Shown: positions 1-9,812, numbered from the stretch's first letter. The stretch is DNA of 64,000 nucleotides from Pectobacterium carotovorum (GCF_900129615.1 NZ_FQWI01000001.1:744001-808000); one strand, 5' to 3'. Notes: a model not told the origin generated them from the sequence alone. A program made the numbers and translations.

Positions 1-1537
1 CCGGCAGCGGGCCGGAGTTACCGATACAGGTGGTACAGCCGTAGCCCACCAGATTGAACCCCAGTTCGTCGAGGAACGGCGTCAATCCCGCTTTGGCATA
101 GTAATCCGTTACGACCCGCGAGCCCGGTGCCAGCGAGGTCTTAACCCACGGCTTGGTTTTCAGACCGCGCTCGACGGCATTTTTCGCCAGCAGTCCGGCC
201 GTCATCAGCACGCTCGGGTTGGAGGTATTGGTGCAGGACGTGATCGCGGCGATCACGACGGCACCCTGCTGTAAACGGTGCGTCTCGCCTTCCAGCGTGA
301 ATTCTTCATAGTCAGAACGGTTCTTCACCGTGCTGACTTCCAGCTCCCGGCTGGCTTTAAAGGCTTCCGGTACACCCGCTAAAGGCACACGATCCTGCGG
401 GCGTTTCGGCCCTGCCAGGCTGGTTTCCACCGTTGCCAAATCCAGCGCAAGCTGGCTGGTAAATACCGGTTCATCACCCGCATTACGCCACAGCCCCTGC
501 TGCTTACTGTAGGCTTCCACCAGCGCAATTTGTTCTTCTGCACGGTTGGTCAAGCGCATGTAATCCAGCGTAATTTGGTCGATAGGGAAGAAGCCACAGG
601 TCGCGCCATATTCCGGTGCCATATTGGCGATGGTCGCACGATCCGCCAGCGGCAGCGAATCCAATCCATCACCGTAAAATTCCACAAACTTACCGACCAC
701 GCCGTGTTTACGCAGCATCTGCGTGACCGTCAGGACCAGATCGGTTGCCGTGATCCCTTCGCGCATCTTGCCGCTTAGCTTGACGCCGACCACATTGGGG
801 ATCAGCATCGAAACAGGCTGCCCCAGCATCGCTGCCTCAGCCTCTATCCCGCCGACGCCCCAGCCGAGCACGCCTAAACCGTTAATCATCGTGGTATGCG
901 AATCGGTTCCTACCAGCGTATCAGGATAGGCAAACTGTTTGTCGCCCTGCTTTTCGTACCAGATGGCCTTGGCGAGATATTCCAGATTCACCTGATGGCA
1001 AATCCCGGTTCCCGGTGGCACGACGCTGAAGTAGCTAAAAGCATTTTGCCCCCAGCGCAAAAACTCATAACGCTCACGGTTACGCGCCATTTCGAGCTGC
1101 GTGTTATCTGTGAGCGCCTGACGATCGCCGAAGTGGTCCACCGTCACCGAGTGGTCAATAACCAGATCGACCGGCGACAGCGGGTTCACCTTATTCACAT
1201 CGCCGCCCAGCCGTTTCACCGCCGCTCGCATCGCCGCCAGATCGACCACGGCAGGCACGCCGGTAAAGTCCTGCATCAAGACGCGCGCGGGACGATAGGC
1301 AATTTCCCGGTCAACGTGACCCGTTTTCAGCCAGTCGACGACCGCCTGAAGATCGTCCTGCTCTACCGTGTCGCCGTCCTGATGACGCAACAAATTCTCC
1401 AGCAGCACCTTGAGCGATTTCGGTAATTTATCGATGTTCCCAAGCGTTTTCGCCGCCTTCGGCAGGCTGTAGTAATGGTAAATCTGCTTCTGTACCGTCA
1501 GTGTGTCCAGACAAGTGTCGCGAAGGTGTGATGACAT
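1..1537 (-). CDS. acnA: Aconitate hydratase A (partial, C-terminus off window)
   Basis: The minus frame is open from an ATG at 1537 to the window edge, giving 512 codons of the N-terminal part of a roughly 890-residue aconitase. Aconitase isomerises citrate to isocitrate in the cytosolic TCA cycle through a [4Fe-4S] cluster. Visible signatures are [10 protein letters not shown] near residue 435, carrying the first cluster cysteine, and [12 protein letters not shown] at the edge, carrying the other two. The N-terminus ([13 protein letters not shown]) and the [17 protein letters not shown] block match AcnA rather than AcnB. The start is supported by a GGAGG Shine-Dalgarno 5 bases upstream (AGGAAGC before ATG). 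The rest of the gene, including the swivel domain, lies before position 1. Confidence 0.95.
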   Translation of the reverse strand, partial: MSSHLRDTCLDTLTVQKQIYHYYSLPKAAKTLGNIDKLPKSLKVLLENLLRHQDGDTVEQDDLQAVVDWLKTGHVDREIAYRPARVLMQDFTGVPAVVDLAAMRAAVKRLGGDVNKVNPLSPVDLVIDHSVTVDHFGDRQALTDNTQLEMARNRERYEFLRWGQNAFSYFSVVPPGTGICHQVNLEYLAKAIWYEKQGDKQFAYPDTLVGTDSHTTMINGLGVLGWGVGGIEAEAAMLGQPVSMLIPNVVGVKLSGKMREGITATDLVLTVTQMLRKHGVVGKFVEFYGDGLDSLPLADRATIANMAPEYGATCGFFPIDQITLDYMRLTNRAEEQIALVEAYSKQQGLWRNAGDEPVFTSQLALDLATVETSLAGPKRPQDRVPLAGVPEAFKASRELEVSTVKNRSDYEEFTLEGETHRLQQGAVVIAAITSCTNTSNPSVLMTAGLLAKNAVERGLKTKPWVKTSLAPGSRVVTDYYAKAGLTPFLDELGFNLVGYGCTTCIGNSGPLP

Positions 1538-1773
1538 GCTTCCTCCCAAATTAACTTGCTATTCGTTATTCTGCATCGGGCGATTAATGAATAACCAGCC
1601 TGAGCTTGCGGTCTTATTTAAAGATAACACAAACAAAAAATAACGTTTTTGCAACAATGCGATATGAATGCAGCGATAGCCGTTAGCTATTGAAAAGAGG
1701 CAAATCAGAATGAATGCCAATGGGGACGTGCAGGAGATGGAAAGCAGTCACGATAACGTACGGAAGAGAGCGA

Positions 1774-1831
1774 GGAGAAGAGAGAAGAGAGAAGAGAGAA
1801 GAGAGAAGAGAGAAGAGAGAAGAGAGAAGAG
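1774..1831. repeat. Heptanucleotide tandem repeat (GAGAGAA)n
   Basis: Seven perfect head-to-tail copies of the 7-bp unit GAGAGAA run from 1780 to 1828, with partial copies on both sides. The tract lies in the 343-bp gap between the 5' end of acnA and the 3' end of the symporter gene and directly abuts the symporter terminator. One strand is purely purine. Copy number of such tracts can change by slipped-strand replication. Nothing else gene-like is visible in this gap apart from AT-rich DNA upstream of acnA that should hold its promoter. Confidence 0.95.
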
Positions 1832-1851
1832 AAAAACGGCCCGAAGGCCGT
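1832..1851 (-). terminator. Intrinsic terminator of the symporter gene
   Basis: On the minus strand the sequence reads ACGGCC-TTCG-GGCCGT followed by a run of T. This is a compact GC-rich stem with a TTCG tetraloop, 30 bases after the stop codon of the minus-strand symporter gene. Confidence 0.85.
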
Positions 1852-1880
1852 CTGTCCCAGTGTATTAACCTGACGTTAAT

Positions 1881-3185
1881 TTAGACATTCCCGGCTGCCA
1901 TCACCGGTGCTTCTTCGTCGGCATGGTCATGGTCTCGCTCTTCCAGGTCATGGTTTCGTTCCAGTTTGGCAACAACTGCGGTCGCCATACCGTTACCAAT
2001 CACATTGGTCGCCGTGCGGCCCATATCCAGGAACTGATCGATACCAATAATCAGCAAAATGCCCGCTTCGGGTAAGCTGAACATCGGCAAGGTGGCAGCG
2101 ACCACCACGACCGCGGCGCGTGCCACGCCGGCCATACCTTTACTGGTGATCATCAGCGTCAGCAGAATCAGAGTCTGCTCCGTCAGGCTTAAATGGATAT
2201 TGTAAGCCTGCGCGATAAACAGAATGGCGAAAGCCTGATAGATCATGGAGCCGACAAGGTTAAAGGAATACCCCAACGGGAGTACGAAGCTGGTGATTTT
2301 TTTGGGAACGCCGAATTCGCTCAGCGCTTCCATCGTTTTCGGGTAAGCCGCTTCGCTACTGGCGGTGGCAAATGCCAGCATACTGGGTTCGCGCAGCAGT
2401 TTGATCAGGCCCCAGGTTGCTTTCTTACCGAGGAACAGCGCGCCAGCCCCGAACATAAGTCCCCATAGCAACGCCAGCCCAAGGTAGAACTCACCAATCA
2501 CCTTGCCAAAGTCGAGGAGCAGCCCCAGGCCTTCGGTCGTAATAGACGACGCCAACGAGGAAAATACTGCAAGAGGCGCTAACCGCATGACATAGTCCGT
2601 CACTCGGAACATCACTTTCGCCAGTTCCTCTATCATCGATTCCATCGTGACGGCATGTTTATTCTGGCCTTTCACAAAAGCCAGCGCGGAACCGAAGAAC
2701 ATAGAGAACACCAAAATCTGCAATATTTCGTTATTCGCCATCGCTTCGACGATGCTACGTGGAAATATATGGGCAATGAAACTTTTCAGTGTAAAGCCAC
2801 CGGTATTCACGCCGGTCTCTACCGCTATTGGCGTACTGGGAATGGCGAGATTCATTCCAACGCCTGGCTCGAAGATATTGGCTAACATCATGCCAATAAA
2901 AAGGGAGACCACGGAAGAACAAATAAACCACACCATCGCCTTCAGCCCTATTCGGCCGACAGAAGAAGAATTCCCCATGCTAGCAAGTCCGGAGACCAAT
3001 GTGGCGAAGACCAATGGCGCAATGATCATTTTTATCAGGCGCAGAAAAACATCGGTCACTAAATTAAAGTAGGATACGACCTCTTTGGCTTCCTGCGCCG
3101 TTAATAAAGCATGACAGGCCCCGCCGACAATAATCCCAAGAAGAATAGCCAAGGCTATAAAAAACAATAACCTGTTCTTTTTCAT
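1881..3185 (-). CDS. Dicarboxylate/amino acid:cation symporter (DAACS family)
   Basis: This 434-residue inner-membrane protein belongs to the DctA/GltP/GltPh family, which couples uptake of dicarboxylates or acidic amino acids to protons or sodium. Multiple hydrophobic segments begin right after the start (RLLFFIALAILLGIIVGG). The C-terminal transport core is clear: MTSKGMAGVA, then GIDQFLDMGRTATNVIGN, the equivalent of the substrate-binding TM8 motif. The tail is rich in Asp, Glu and His (HDLEERDHDHADEE), which is unusual and could bind metal. I chose the ATG at 3185 because a GAGG ribosome site precedes it; an in-frame ATG 11 codons upstream lacks this. Substrate cannot be fixed from sequence, so I give no symbol. 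A small ORF with a structured ribosome site lies about 140 bp upstream. Confidence 0.88.
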   Translation of the reverse strand: MKKNRLLFFIALAILLGIIVGGACHALLTAQEAKEVVSYFNLVTDVFLRLIKMIIAPLVFATLVSGLASMGNSSSVGRIGLKAMVWFICSSVVSLFIGMMLANIFEPGVGMNLAIPSTPIAVETGVNTGGFTLKSFIAHIFPRSIVEAMANNEILQILVFSMFFGSALAFVKGQNKHAVTMESMIEELAKVMFRVTDYVMRLAPLAVFSSLASSITTEGLGLLLDFGKVIGEFYLGLALLWGLMFGAGALFLGKKATWGLIKLLREPSMLAFATASSEAAYPKTMEALSEFGVPKKITSFVLPLGYSFNLVGSMIYQAFAILFIAQAYNIHLSLTEQTLILLTLMITSKGMAGVARAAVVVVAATLPMFSLPEAGILLIIGIDQFLDMGRTATNVIGNGMATAVVAKLERNHDLEERDHDHADEEAPVMAAGNV

Positions 3186-3325
3186 AGTAACCTCATGATA
3201 ATGAATAGAATCAGACAATACGCATTATTAGCAAACATGAGTCGCCTAACGCAATGGCGTAAGCAACTTATGGCTTATCCGATTTTTTTCGGCGTATTCT
3301 CTGTGTCTTGATGTGATGATAATAG

Positions 3326-3448
3326 TTACTCGGGAAGCGTATTTACTTTTCTATCCGTGATGGAAGAAATGTCGACGAGACGTAACGTATAATTGGAAAT
3401 ATCGCCATGCATTAATATTGCGTACGCGCTACGGAAACCTTTTGACAT
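3326..3448 (-). CDS. Candidate 40-aa small ORF upstream of the symporter gene
   Basis: This ORF starts MSKGFRSAYAILMHG and ends KVNTLPE. Its ATG at 3448 is preceded, seven bases away, by a very strong Shine-Dalgarno, AGGAGGGG. The stop codon is 140 bp upstream of the symporter start on the same strand, so it could be a leader ORF of that transcript. The peptide is mostly polar, with no signal peptide or membrane segment, and I do not recognise it. The ribosome site is inside a strong inverted repeat (see next entry), which suggests controlled translation. The small size means it could still be chance, but the combination of SD strength, spacing and hairpin is unlike the other short frames in this window. 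Confidence 0.45.
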   Translation of the reverse strand: MSKGFRSAYAILMHGDISNYTLRLVDISSITDRKVNTLPE

Positions 3449-3449
3449 A

Positions 3450-3490
3450 ACTACCCCTCCTTTATTACATGCGATAAATAAAGGGGTAGT
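3450..3490 (-). promoter_or_regulatory. Hairpin that sequesters the small-ORF ribosome site
   Basis: On the minus strand ACTACCCCTTTATT is followed, after a 10-base loop, by AATAAAGGAGGGGTAGT. The second arm contains the whole Shine-Dalgarno of the 40-aa ORF, and pairing leaves only a GGA bulge. Formation of the stem would hide the ribosome site. This is a plausible RNA thermometer, riboregulator or sRNA target, but there is no T tract for a terminator. Confidence 0.5.
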
Positions 3491-4039
3491 GTAATCAACT
3501 TCACTTTGAAATAATTCCCCTTCATACCTTTTCCTATTTTTCTTTTAAATATCCATTAGACGCTAACCATGGGGAATAACTTAAATCGACGTTATCATGA
3601 AAAATACGAAATCAGTCACTAATGAAATTTTTCTTATCAAGAGATTTAGTAATGATTAATTAACCGCTATAAATCATGCGTCGAAAAACGCCTCCCAGAC
3701 CTATCCTTTCTCCCCTCTGCCTATCGCGCCCAGAAGTTGTCCTCACAATCCGTAACGCTGCTGTTTCTACCCCAGCCAAAAGCGGCCTAGGTCACATGCT
3801 ACATAGCTTTATCAATCGTCTTCGTTAAAATCAGCAAGATCGCCCCAGAATGACGTATAAAAATTTGGTTTTGCACCGCAAAAATCGCCAAAATTTCACG
3901 CGGAAATCATACATAAGGAGTATTTTGCAAGAGGCCTCACACTCTCCCGTTACGTTTTGTTGTAAAAAAACCACATGCCGTTATTCAACAATCATCAGCG
4001 CATGTGTTGATGGAAAAATAATAATAGGAAGGGGTTTCC
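3491..4039. other. Gene-free, AT-rich interval before gstA
   Basis: I see no convincing gene in this 550-bp interval. A 70-codon frame at 3850-4062 overlaps the gstA start and has no family resemblance. The interval must hold the gstA promoter and probably the promoter of the divergent small-ORF/symporter transcript. Confidence 0.6.
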
Positions 4040-4648
4040 ATGAAACTGTTTTACAAAGCTGAAAGCAGTTCTCTTTTTACACACATTGTTTTGATCGAAT
4101 CCAAATTGGAATTCAAGCTGGAGAAGGTCAATCTGCGCACGAAAAAGACAGAGCGTGGCACCGACTATACGTTCATCAACCCGAAAGGGATGGTGCCCGC
4201 GTTAGAGCTAGATGACGGGTCTGTTCTGACTGAAGGTGTCGCTATCGCCGAGTACATTGCCGATCTGGTTCCACACTGTAACCTTATCGCTCCTACCGGC
4301 AGCATGGCGCGCTACCATACACTCGAATGGCTGAATTACATCTCTGCGGAACTGCACAAAACGTTTACGCCGCTCTTCCGTCCTGGTACGCCGGAAACGT
4401 ATAAAGAGCTACTGATGGAGTATTTGCAGGTCAAATTCCGTTATATCAATCTGGTGTTAAGTGAACAGAACTATCTGGTCGCCAACCGCTTCAGTATCGC
4501 CGATGCGTATCTGTTTACCGTAATGCGCTGGGCGCAGTCGCTAAAACTGGATATGTTCCGCTACCCTGCGCTGGCGGCTTACCTCGACCATATTGCCGAG
4601 CGCCCTTCCGTCGTTACCGCGCTTAAGGTTGAAAGGTTGAAAGGCTAA
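4040..4648 (+). CDS. gstA: Glutathione S-transferase, beta class-like
   Basis: The 202-residue product aligns along its full length with E. coli GstA (201 aa). It has an N-terminal thioredoxin-like domain (MKLFYKAE, then NPKGMVPALELDDG and the LTEGVAIAEYIAD glutathione-binding segment). The all-helical C-terminal domain follows (YHTLEWLNYISAELHKTFTPLF, FSIADAYLFTVMRWA). It should conjugate glutathione to electrophiles or reduce mixed disulfides in the cytosol. The conserved His of ELHK (residue 106 of the E. coli enzyme) is kept. However, position 10, a catalytic Cys in E. coli GstA, reads Ser here (AESSSLF). Start: ATG with AGGAAGG upstream. It is a single gene facing pdxY. Confidence 0.9.
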   Translation: MKLFYKAESSSLFTHIVLIESKLEFKLEKVNLRTKKTERGTDYTFINPKGMVPALELDDGSVLTEGVAIAEYIADLVPHCNLIAPTGSMARYHTLEWLNYISAELHKTFTPLFRPGTPETYKELLMEYLQVKFRYINLVLSEQNYLVANRFSIADAYLFTVMRWAQSLKLDMFRYPALAAYLDHIAERPSVVTALKVERLKG

Positions 4649-4655
4649 CATGCAA

Positions 4656-4688
4656 TAACGCCCCGGTATTCGGGGCGTTATACGTTTT
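4656..4688. terminator. Terminator between convergent gstA and pdxY
   Basis: TAACGCCCC-GGTATT-CGGGGCGTTA forms a perfect 9-bp or longer stem, followed on the plus strand by TACGTTTT. It serves gstA and may also work for pdxY, whose stop codon overlaps its edge. Confidence 0.8.
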
Positions 4689-5547
4689 ACGACAGGCGAA
4701 TCGCCTGGAAGTGATGACGCGGATTGGCAATCCCATCCTGAGCCGCAACCAGCTGTAGCTCATACTCATTCATCTCTTTCGTCACCAGCATGACTTCATA
4801 GACCGCCGCCGTGGTGTGCTCCAAGGCTTTATCCAACGCTACACCCTTCAGCAAGTTCACCAACAGTAATCCACTGGTCAAATCGCCCACGCCTACTGGT
4901 TGACGTTCAAACTCTACCAGCGGGCGGCTGATGTGCCAGGCATCCGTCGGCGTCACCAGCAGCATTTCAAAGCTATCTTCACGCGTGGCCGCTCGGCTAA
5001 GGTGCTTCACCAGAACGATTTTTGGCCCTTTTGCACACAGCGCACGCGCAGTCTCTACGGCTTCCGTCACGTTATGCACGGTACGACCGCCAAGCAGTTC
5101 CAGTTCAGGCAGATTCGGCGCAATAATGTCGGCCGCTAGCAGCGACTGCTGGCAGTGGAAATCAGACACGCCGGGCGCAACGATACAACCTTTCTCCGGC
5201 GTACCCATCACTGGATCGCAGAAATACAGCGCATCAGGATTAGCCGCTTTCACCTGACGAACAATACCCAGAATATGTTCCCCTTGCTCGGCGGAGCCGA
5301 TATAGCCGCTCAACACCGCATTACAGGTCTTCAGTTTGTCGATATTCGCAATTCCCTGCACCACGTCGGTCAGGTGGCTGGCTGGCATCACACACCCTGT
5401 CCAGTGACCGTATTGGGTATGGTTAGAGAACTGCACCGTATTCAACGGCCAAACGTTTGCGCCCATCCGACGCATCGGAAACTCTGCCGCGCTGTTACCG
5501 GCATGACCAAAAACGACATGTGATTGGATGGAAAGTATATTTTTCAT
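4687..5547 (-). CDS. pdxY: Pyridoxal kinase PdxY
   Basis: This 286-residue protein is a ribokinase-fold vitamin B6 kinase that phosphorylates pyridoxal to pyridoxal 5'-phosphate in the salvage pathway. Family features are the N-terminal [18 protein letters not shown], the CDPVMG block near residue 110 and the C-terminal [16 protein letters not shown], which carries the catalytic Asp and anion hole. Length matches E. coli PdxY (287 aa). It follows tyrS on the same strand, as in E. coli, with an 84-bp gap containing a hairpin, so it is probably partly co-transcribed with tyrS. pdxH, the other salvage enzyme, lies just upstream of tyrS. Confidence 0.96.
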   Translation of the reverse strand: MKNILSIQSHVVFGHAGNSAAEFPMRRMGANVWPLNTVQFSNHTQYGHWTGCVMPASHLTDVVQGIANIDKLKTCNAVLSGYIGSAEQGEHILGIVRQVKAANPDALYFCDPVMGTPEKGCIVAPGVSDFHCQQSLLAADIIAPNLPELELLGGRTVHNVTEAVETARALCAKGPKIVLVKHLSRAATREDSFEMLLVTPTDAWHISRPLVEFERQPVGVGDLTSGLLLVNLLKGVALDKALEHTTAAVYEVMLVTKEMNEYELQLVAAQDGIANPRHHFQAIRLS

Positions 5548-5600
5548 TAGCTATGACTCAGATCCTTGCCAGCGCCTGTGCGCCTCAACTTACAAGAAGA

Positions 5601-5620
5601 AAGGGAGCTAACGCTCCCTT
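5601..5620 (-). terminator. Hairpin between tyrS and pdxY (leaky terminator or attenuator)
   Basis: AAGGGAGC-GTTA-GCTCCCTT on the minus strand is a perfect 8-bp stem 12 bases after the tyrS stop, followed by TCTTCTT rather than a clean T tract. It probably reduces rather than abolishes read-through into pdxY. Confidence 0.55.
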
Positions 5621-5631
5621 ATCGGTAATGC

Positions 5632-6909
5632 TTATGCTTTCCAGCAGATCAGGCAGTAGTGCTTTTTGCCACGACGCAGCAAGGTGTAGCGATCAAACAG
5701 GCGGTCGGAATCGCTGAAGGTATATTCAGGATCGGCCTGTTTTTCGCCGTTAATCGTTACCGCATTCGAAGAAATCATCGTACGGGCCTGACCGCGTGAT
5801 GGCACCAGCTCAGCGCTGACCAGCGCCTGTTGCAAATCCGCACCGTTTTCCAGTTCGATAATCGGCATACCATCTTGCGCCAGCTGCGCAAAATCGTCCT
5901 GCGTCATATCCTGCAATGCGCCAGAGAACAGGCTTTGTGTAATGCGGCGAGCTGCTTCCAGACCTGCTTCGCCGTGAACCATACGGGTCACTTCTTCCGC
6001 CAGCACGTACTGTGCGCGTGGAGCCTTGCCGCTATTTTTATCTTCTTCTTCCAGCGCATCGATGTCTTCGAGGCTCATGAACGTGAAGAATTTCAGGAAG
6101 CGGTACACATCAGCATCTGCCGTGTTGATCCAGAATTGGTAGAATTTGTAAGGACTGGTCTTGCTGGCATCTAACCAGATTGCGCCGCCTTCCGTTTTAC
6201 CGAATTTCGTCCCATCAGATTTGGTGATCAGCGGTACGGTCAAACCGTAAACCTGTTTCTGGTTCATGCGGCGCGTCAAGTCGATACCGGACGTGATGTT
6301 ACCCCATTGGTCAGAGCCACCGATTTGCAGTTCGACATCATGCTGCTTGTTCAGCGAGGCGAAGTCGTATCCCTGCAACAGGTTGTAAGAAAACTCGGTG
6401 AACGAAATACCGACGTCATCACGGTTTAAACGCTGTTTGACGGCTTCTTTGCTAATCATCTGATTAACGGAGAAGTGTTTGCCGATATCACGCAGGAAAT
6501 CCAGCACGTTCATATTGCCGAACCAATCGTAGTTATTGGCGGCGATCGCGCTGTTTTTGCCGCAGTCAAAATCCAGGAATGGAGAAACCTGACGACGAAT
6601 TTTCTCTACCCACTCACCCACAGTTTCAGCCGTGTTCAGCTTACGCTCGGTGGCTTTAAAGCTTGGGTCACCGATCAGCCCCGTGGCACCACCAACCAGC
6701 GCAACCGGCTTGTGGCCAGACAGTTGGAAACGTTTCAGGCAGAGCAGCGGCACCAGATGCCCCAAATGCAAGCTGTCGGCGGTGGGATCAAAACCGCAAT
6801 ACAGTGCAATTGGCCCTTGCGCCAGCCGCTCTGCTAACGCTTCCTCATCCGTCACCTGGGCAATCAAGCCCCGCTCTTGCAATTGTTTAATCAGGTTACT
6901 ACTCGCCAT
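5632..6909 (-). CDS. tyrS: Tyrosyl-tRNA synthetase
   Basis: A 425-residue class I aminoacyl-tRNA synthetase that charges tRNA-Tyr. The HIGH motif reads HLGH at about residues 48-51 after [11 protein letters not shown], and the KMSKS-type loop reads KFGKT around residue 235. The tyrosine-binding region NLLQGYDFA and [11 protein letters not shown] are present, and the C-terminus is an S4 RNA-binding domain ([12 protein letters not shown]). I chose the ATG of [10 protein letters not shown] at 6909 to match E. coli; an ATG four codons upstream is also in frame. It is followed by pdxY on the same strand. Confidence 0.97.
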   Translation of the reverse strand: MASSNLIKQLQERGLIAQVTDEEALAERLAQGPIALYCGFDPTADSLHLGHLVPLLCLKRFQLSGHKPVALVGGATGLIGDPSFKATERKLNTAETVGEWVEKIRRQVSPFLDFDCGKNSAIAANNYDWFGNMNVLDFLRDIGKHFSVNQMISKEAVKQRLNRDDVGISFTEFSYNLLQGYDFASLNKQHDVELQIGGSDQWGNITSGIDLTRRMNQKQVYGLTVPLITKSDGTKFGKTEGGAIWLDASKTSPYKFYQFWINTADADVYRFLKFFTFMSLEDIDALEEEDKNSGKAPRAQYVLAEEVTRMVHGEAGLEAARRITQSLFSGALQDMTQDDFAQLAQDGMPIIELENGADLQQALVSAELVPSRGQARTMISSNAVTINGEKQADPEYTFSDSDRLFDRYTLLRRGKKHYCLICWKA

Positions 6910-7144
6910 CGATAACTCCATTTTTATAAAAATAGGCCGTTACGTTCCCAATTAGGTTTACGCACAACGCCGTGAGAGATGCGCAGCATACCTGTCTGCT
7001 GTCGCATGATGATTTCGCTGCTGGATGGCTTTACGCAACCGACTATGAACGCCATATCGCCGCGCAATGCCCAGTCAGCGCGAAACCTCATAGGATAAAG
7101 TGCTGATGATAGGAGCGCCAGCGTTTAACACGGATATTTCGCGA

Positions 7145-7828
7145 TTAAGGCGCTAAACGATCGATCTGCCAGCCCTCGTCCTGCCGCTGGTAGAAAAATC
7201 GGTCATGCAGGCGGTGTTCACCGCCCTGCCAAAACTCGACAGAATCGATAACGACGCGGAAGCCGCCCCAGAAGCTCGGCAAAGGCACCTCACCATTCTG
7301 GAATTTTTGCTTCAATTCCAAAAACTTGCTTTCCAGCACGCCGCGCGCTGAAATCCGGCTGGACTGCTTTGATACCCACGCGCCAATCTGGCTGTCTTTC
7401 GGGCGGCTGTGGAAATATTTCAGCACCTCAAGCGCTGGCAGCTTCTCTACGCGTCCCAGCACGATGACCTGCCGCTCCAGCATATGCCAAGGAAACAGCA
7501 GGCTGATGCGTGGATTGTTTTCCAGATGATGGGCTTTGCGGCTGCCCATATTGGTATAAAACACCATGCCTTTCTCATCATAATGTTTCAGCAGAACGAT
7601 ACGCTGATAAGGCTGCCCGTGCTCATCCACGGTTGCGACGGACATCGCGGTAGGATCGGCCAGTTTTGCGTCGCAGGCCTGCTTCAGCCAGCGTTCAAAT
7701 AAATCCAGCGGGTTCGCGGGCAGATCGCTACGGCGAAGCCCGCCACGCGTGTATTCACGGCGGATGTCAGCAATATCGGCGGGTTGAATAAGAGGAGAAC
7801 CGTCAGAAGGGGAGCGTTCCTGAGTCAT
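7145..7828 (-). CDS. pdxH: Pyridoxine/pyridoxamine 5'-phosphate oxidase
   Basis: The FMN-dependent oxidase makes pyridoxal 5'-phosphate from PNP or PMP, the last step of vitamin B6 synthesis. The 227-residue product matches the E. coli enzyme (218 aa) almost end to end: [50 protein letters not shown], the [15 protein letters not shown] segment that contacts FMN, and the C-terminal [15 protein letters not shown] start at the ATG of MTQERSP (7828), preceded by AGGAT; an upstream in-frame start adds 25 residues not found in the family. It sits near pdxY, the second B6 salvage gene. Confidence 0.95.
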   Translation of the reverse strand: MTQERSPSDGSPLIQPADIADIRREYTRGGLRRSDLPANPLDLFERWLKQACDAKLADPTAMSVATVDEHGQPYQRIVLLKHYDEKGMVFYTNMGSRKAHHLENNPRISLLFPWHMLERQVIVLGRVEKLPALEVLKYFHSRPKDSQIGAWVSKQSSRISARGVLESKFLELKQKFQNGEVPLPSFWGGFRVVIDSVEFWQGGEHRLHDRFFYQRQDEGWQIDRLAP

Positions 7829-7935
7829 AATATCCTGCTGTCGCAATGTCGGGCCAGAAGCGGGCGAAAATCCCATTTTGCTCCCGTACCCGAAAAATCG
7901 CAATCAGCAGCGACACCACTAGCGTGTGGCGTCAG

Positions 7936-8253
7936 TTACATCGGTGCCAACACGCAGTCGTCTACGATAACCCGTTCACCCCGTTGGATAAATGCACGAT
8001 CGCCTTTGCTCCAGAAGGTGTAGGTATCATTGCTGTATCTGACGCCAGAAGCAGACACCACTTGAGGGAGCGTCAGACGTTCACCGTCCAACAGGAAACT
8101 CACCTGCGGAGTCGCTTCACCGCCCTGCTGTAGCGTCACGGTTAGCGGCATTGTGCCGCATTGATAATGCAGCGTTTCCACCGTCTGTTTATGGCCAAAA
8201 TAGCTGCATCCGCTCAGCAGAATCAGCGCTGTCCCTGTCAGCAATCGTTTCAT
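7936..8253 (-). CDS. mliC: MliC/YdhA-type lysozyme inhibitor lipoprotein
   Basis: A 105-residue lipoprotein. The signal peptide MKRLLTGTALILLSGC ends in a lipobox (LLSGC), so the mature protein is lipid-anchored at Cys16. The MliC domain is short and beta-rich: HYQCG near the start, SASGVRYSNDTYTFWSKGDRAFI in the middle (these loops insert into the C-type lysozyme active site in characterised members) and a second Cys in VDDCVL for the disulfide. It would protect the cell from animal-type lysozyme. It lies between anmK and pdxH, as ydhA does in E. coli. Confidence 0.9.
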   Translation of the reverse strand: MKRLLTGTALILLSGCSYFGHKQTVETLHYQCGTMPLTVTLQQGGEATPQVSFLLDGERLTLPQVVSASGVRYSNDTYTFWSKGDRAFIQRGERVIVDDCVLAPM

Positions 8254-8350
8254 TTTTTTCTCCTGTCATTCTTGTCGATGGCGGCAACTGACGCTGCCGC
8301 GCATTTAAGTTTAACAAGAGGATAACTATGAACCTCTCGGCAAAATCTGA

Positions 8351-9463
8351 TTAATCCGCGTTGACCGGATAAATCGCGCCTAACACCGTTTCCTGACTCG
8401 CACCCGTGACGGAAGGCAGATTACCCGGCAGCCCTGATAGCGTGCGGGACGCCAGCCAGGCAAATGCCAGCGCTTCCATATCATCGCCGCTCACGCCACA
8501 CTCATCCGTCGTGCTGACTTCGATACCCGGCAGCAGTGCCGAAAGACGCGCCATAATGAGCGGGTTACGCGCGCCACCGCCGCAAACCAGTAAGCGTTCG
8601 CATCCACCGACCAACAGCACCTGTTCAGCGATGCTCATAGCCGTTAACTCAACCAGCGTCGCCTGAACATCCTGCGGCGCTGTCGGCGGCAGGCCAGCCA
8701 GCATTCTTTCCAGCCAGCCCAGATTGAAATACTCACGGCCAGTGCTTTTGGGCGCTCGCAACGCAAAATAAGGATCGGTCAACATTCGGCGTAGCAATAG
8801 CGGATTTACCTGACCGCTCATCGCCCACACGGCGTCTTTATCATACGGCTGCGCACAGTGCCGCCAGATCCAGGCATCCAACAGCATATTCCCGGGACCG
8901 GTGTCGTAGCCGCGCACGGGCGCACCCGGCACCAACAGCGATAGATTGGCGATGCCCCCGATGTTGAGCACGATGCGACGCTCAACAGGATGCAGCAGCA
9001 ACGCATGATGGAATGATGGCACCAGCGGAGCGCCCTGCCCGCCATAAGCCAAATCGCGGCGGCGAAAATCACCTACGGTCGTGATGCCAGTCAAGGCGGC
9101 AACGCGGTTATTATCGCCGATCTGCAACGTGCAAGGCGCATCGCCCGTGGGCTCATGCCAGACCGTCTGTCCGTGGCAGCCGATCGCGGTGATGTCCTCC
9201 GCACTCAGTTCCGTCTCTTTAAGCAGCGTCAGCACAGCTTCGGCAAACAAGATGCCCAGACGCGTATCCAACTGCCCCAGCGCCGACAGCGTCACCGCCT
9301 GTCCCTGACACATCCCCAGGATGGCCATTTTGATGTCCTGGGGTATCGGGTGACAGTAGCTGGCCTGCTGAGCAACCGTATGTTCGTCAATCGCGGCTAG
9401 CACAACATCCACACCATCAAGGCTGGTGCCGGACATTACGCCAATATATCTGCCTGATCTCAT
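8351..9463 (-). CDS. anmK: Anhydro-N-acetylmuramic acid kinase
   Basis: The 370-residue enzyme phosphorylates and hydrolyses 1,6-anhydro-MurNAc to MurNAc-6-P in cell-wall recycling, in the cytosol. It opens with the ATP-binding [16 protein letters not shown]. It then shows [33 protein letters not shown], which contains the catalytic Asp, the NIGGIANLS block and the GPGNMLLD motif. Length equals E. coli AnmK. It forms a minus-strand run with mliC and pdxH. Its ATG is divergent from slyB across a 349-bp intergenic region that holds both promoters. Confidence 0.96.
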   Translation of the reverse strand: MRSGRYIGVMSGTSLDGVDVVLAAIDEHTVAQQASYCHPIPQDIKMAILGMCQGQAVTLSALGQLDTRLGILFAEAVLTLLKETELSAEDITAIGCHGQTVWHEPTGDAPCTLQIGDNNRVAALTGITTVGDFRRRDLAYGGQGAPLVPSFHHALLLHPVERRIVLNIGGIANLSLLVPGAPVRGYDTGPGNMLLDAWIWRHCAQPYDKDAVWAMSGQVNPLLLRRMLTDPYFALRAPKSTGREYFNLGWLERMLAGLPPTAPQDVQATLVELTAMSIAEQVLLVGGCERLLVCGGGARNPLIMARLSALLPGIEVSTTDECGVSGDDMEALAFAWLASRTLSGLPGNLPSVTGASQETVLGAIYPVNAD

Positions 9464-9658
9464 TATATAGCCTTTGCCCCTGTGGGATAAAAAGAGAACA
9501 CCGATAACAACCGTTACGTTGAGAATAAAAGTAGCACGTTAACACGCTGAATTATTAAATTTTTTACGTTTTTGCCACACGGGTTAGGTTTTAACCAAAT
9601 GTCGGTTTTTGATAATATTTGCTACAAAAAAATCCCTTTCTCGTACTATTTACTGCTC

Positions 9659-9675
9659 TGTTTATACGCAATTTA
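9659..9675 (+). promoter_or_regulatory. Candidate PhoP box upstream of slyB
   Basis: TGTTTA-TACGC-AATTTA is a direct repeat of hexamers with a 5-bp spacer. The first half is a perfect PhoP hexamer and the second matches 4 of 6. A -10-like TATCAT follows at 9683. slyB is a PhoPQ target in E. coli and Salmonella, which makes this site plausible. It is the clearest regulatory feature in the 349-bp anmK/slyB gap; a short minus frame (9591-9788) there looks spurious. Confidence 0.45.
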
Positions 9676-9812
9676 AGCGCACTATCATATTCTGAAAAAA
9701 AGAGTAAAAAGAGTGGCATGCTACACTGAGCCAGACCATAATTTATTGGTATAACACTGCGTCGGCCGAGGCTGAGCCAGCCCGACATATTCGCAATTAA
9801 GGAGTTTGTATT

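Noticed and set aside
1774..1831. CRISPR array
   Set aside because: The unit is 7 bp without spacers; it is a simple tandem repeat. No CRISPR array was seen in the window.
3442..3470. Plus-strand promoter TTGACA with TTACAT -10
   Set aside because: No plus-strand gene follows until gstA about 600 bp away, and the same bases are better explained as the start codon and SD region of the minus-strand small ORF.
9591..9788. A 65-codon minus-strand frame upstream of slyB
   Set aside because: It overlaps the candidate PhoP box and slyB promoter and has no family resemblance.
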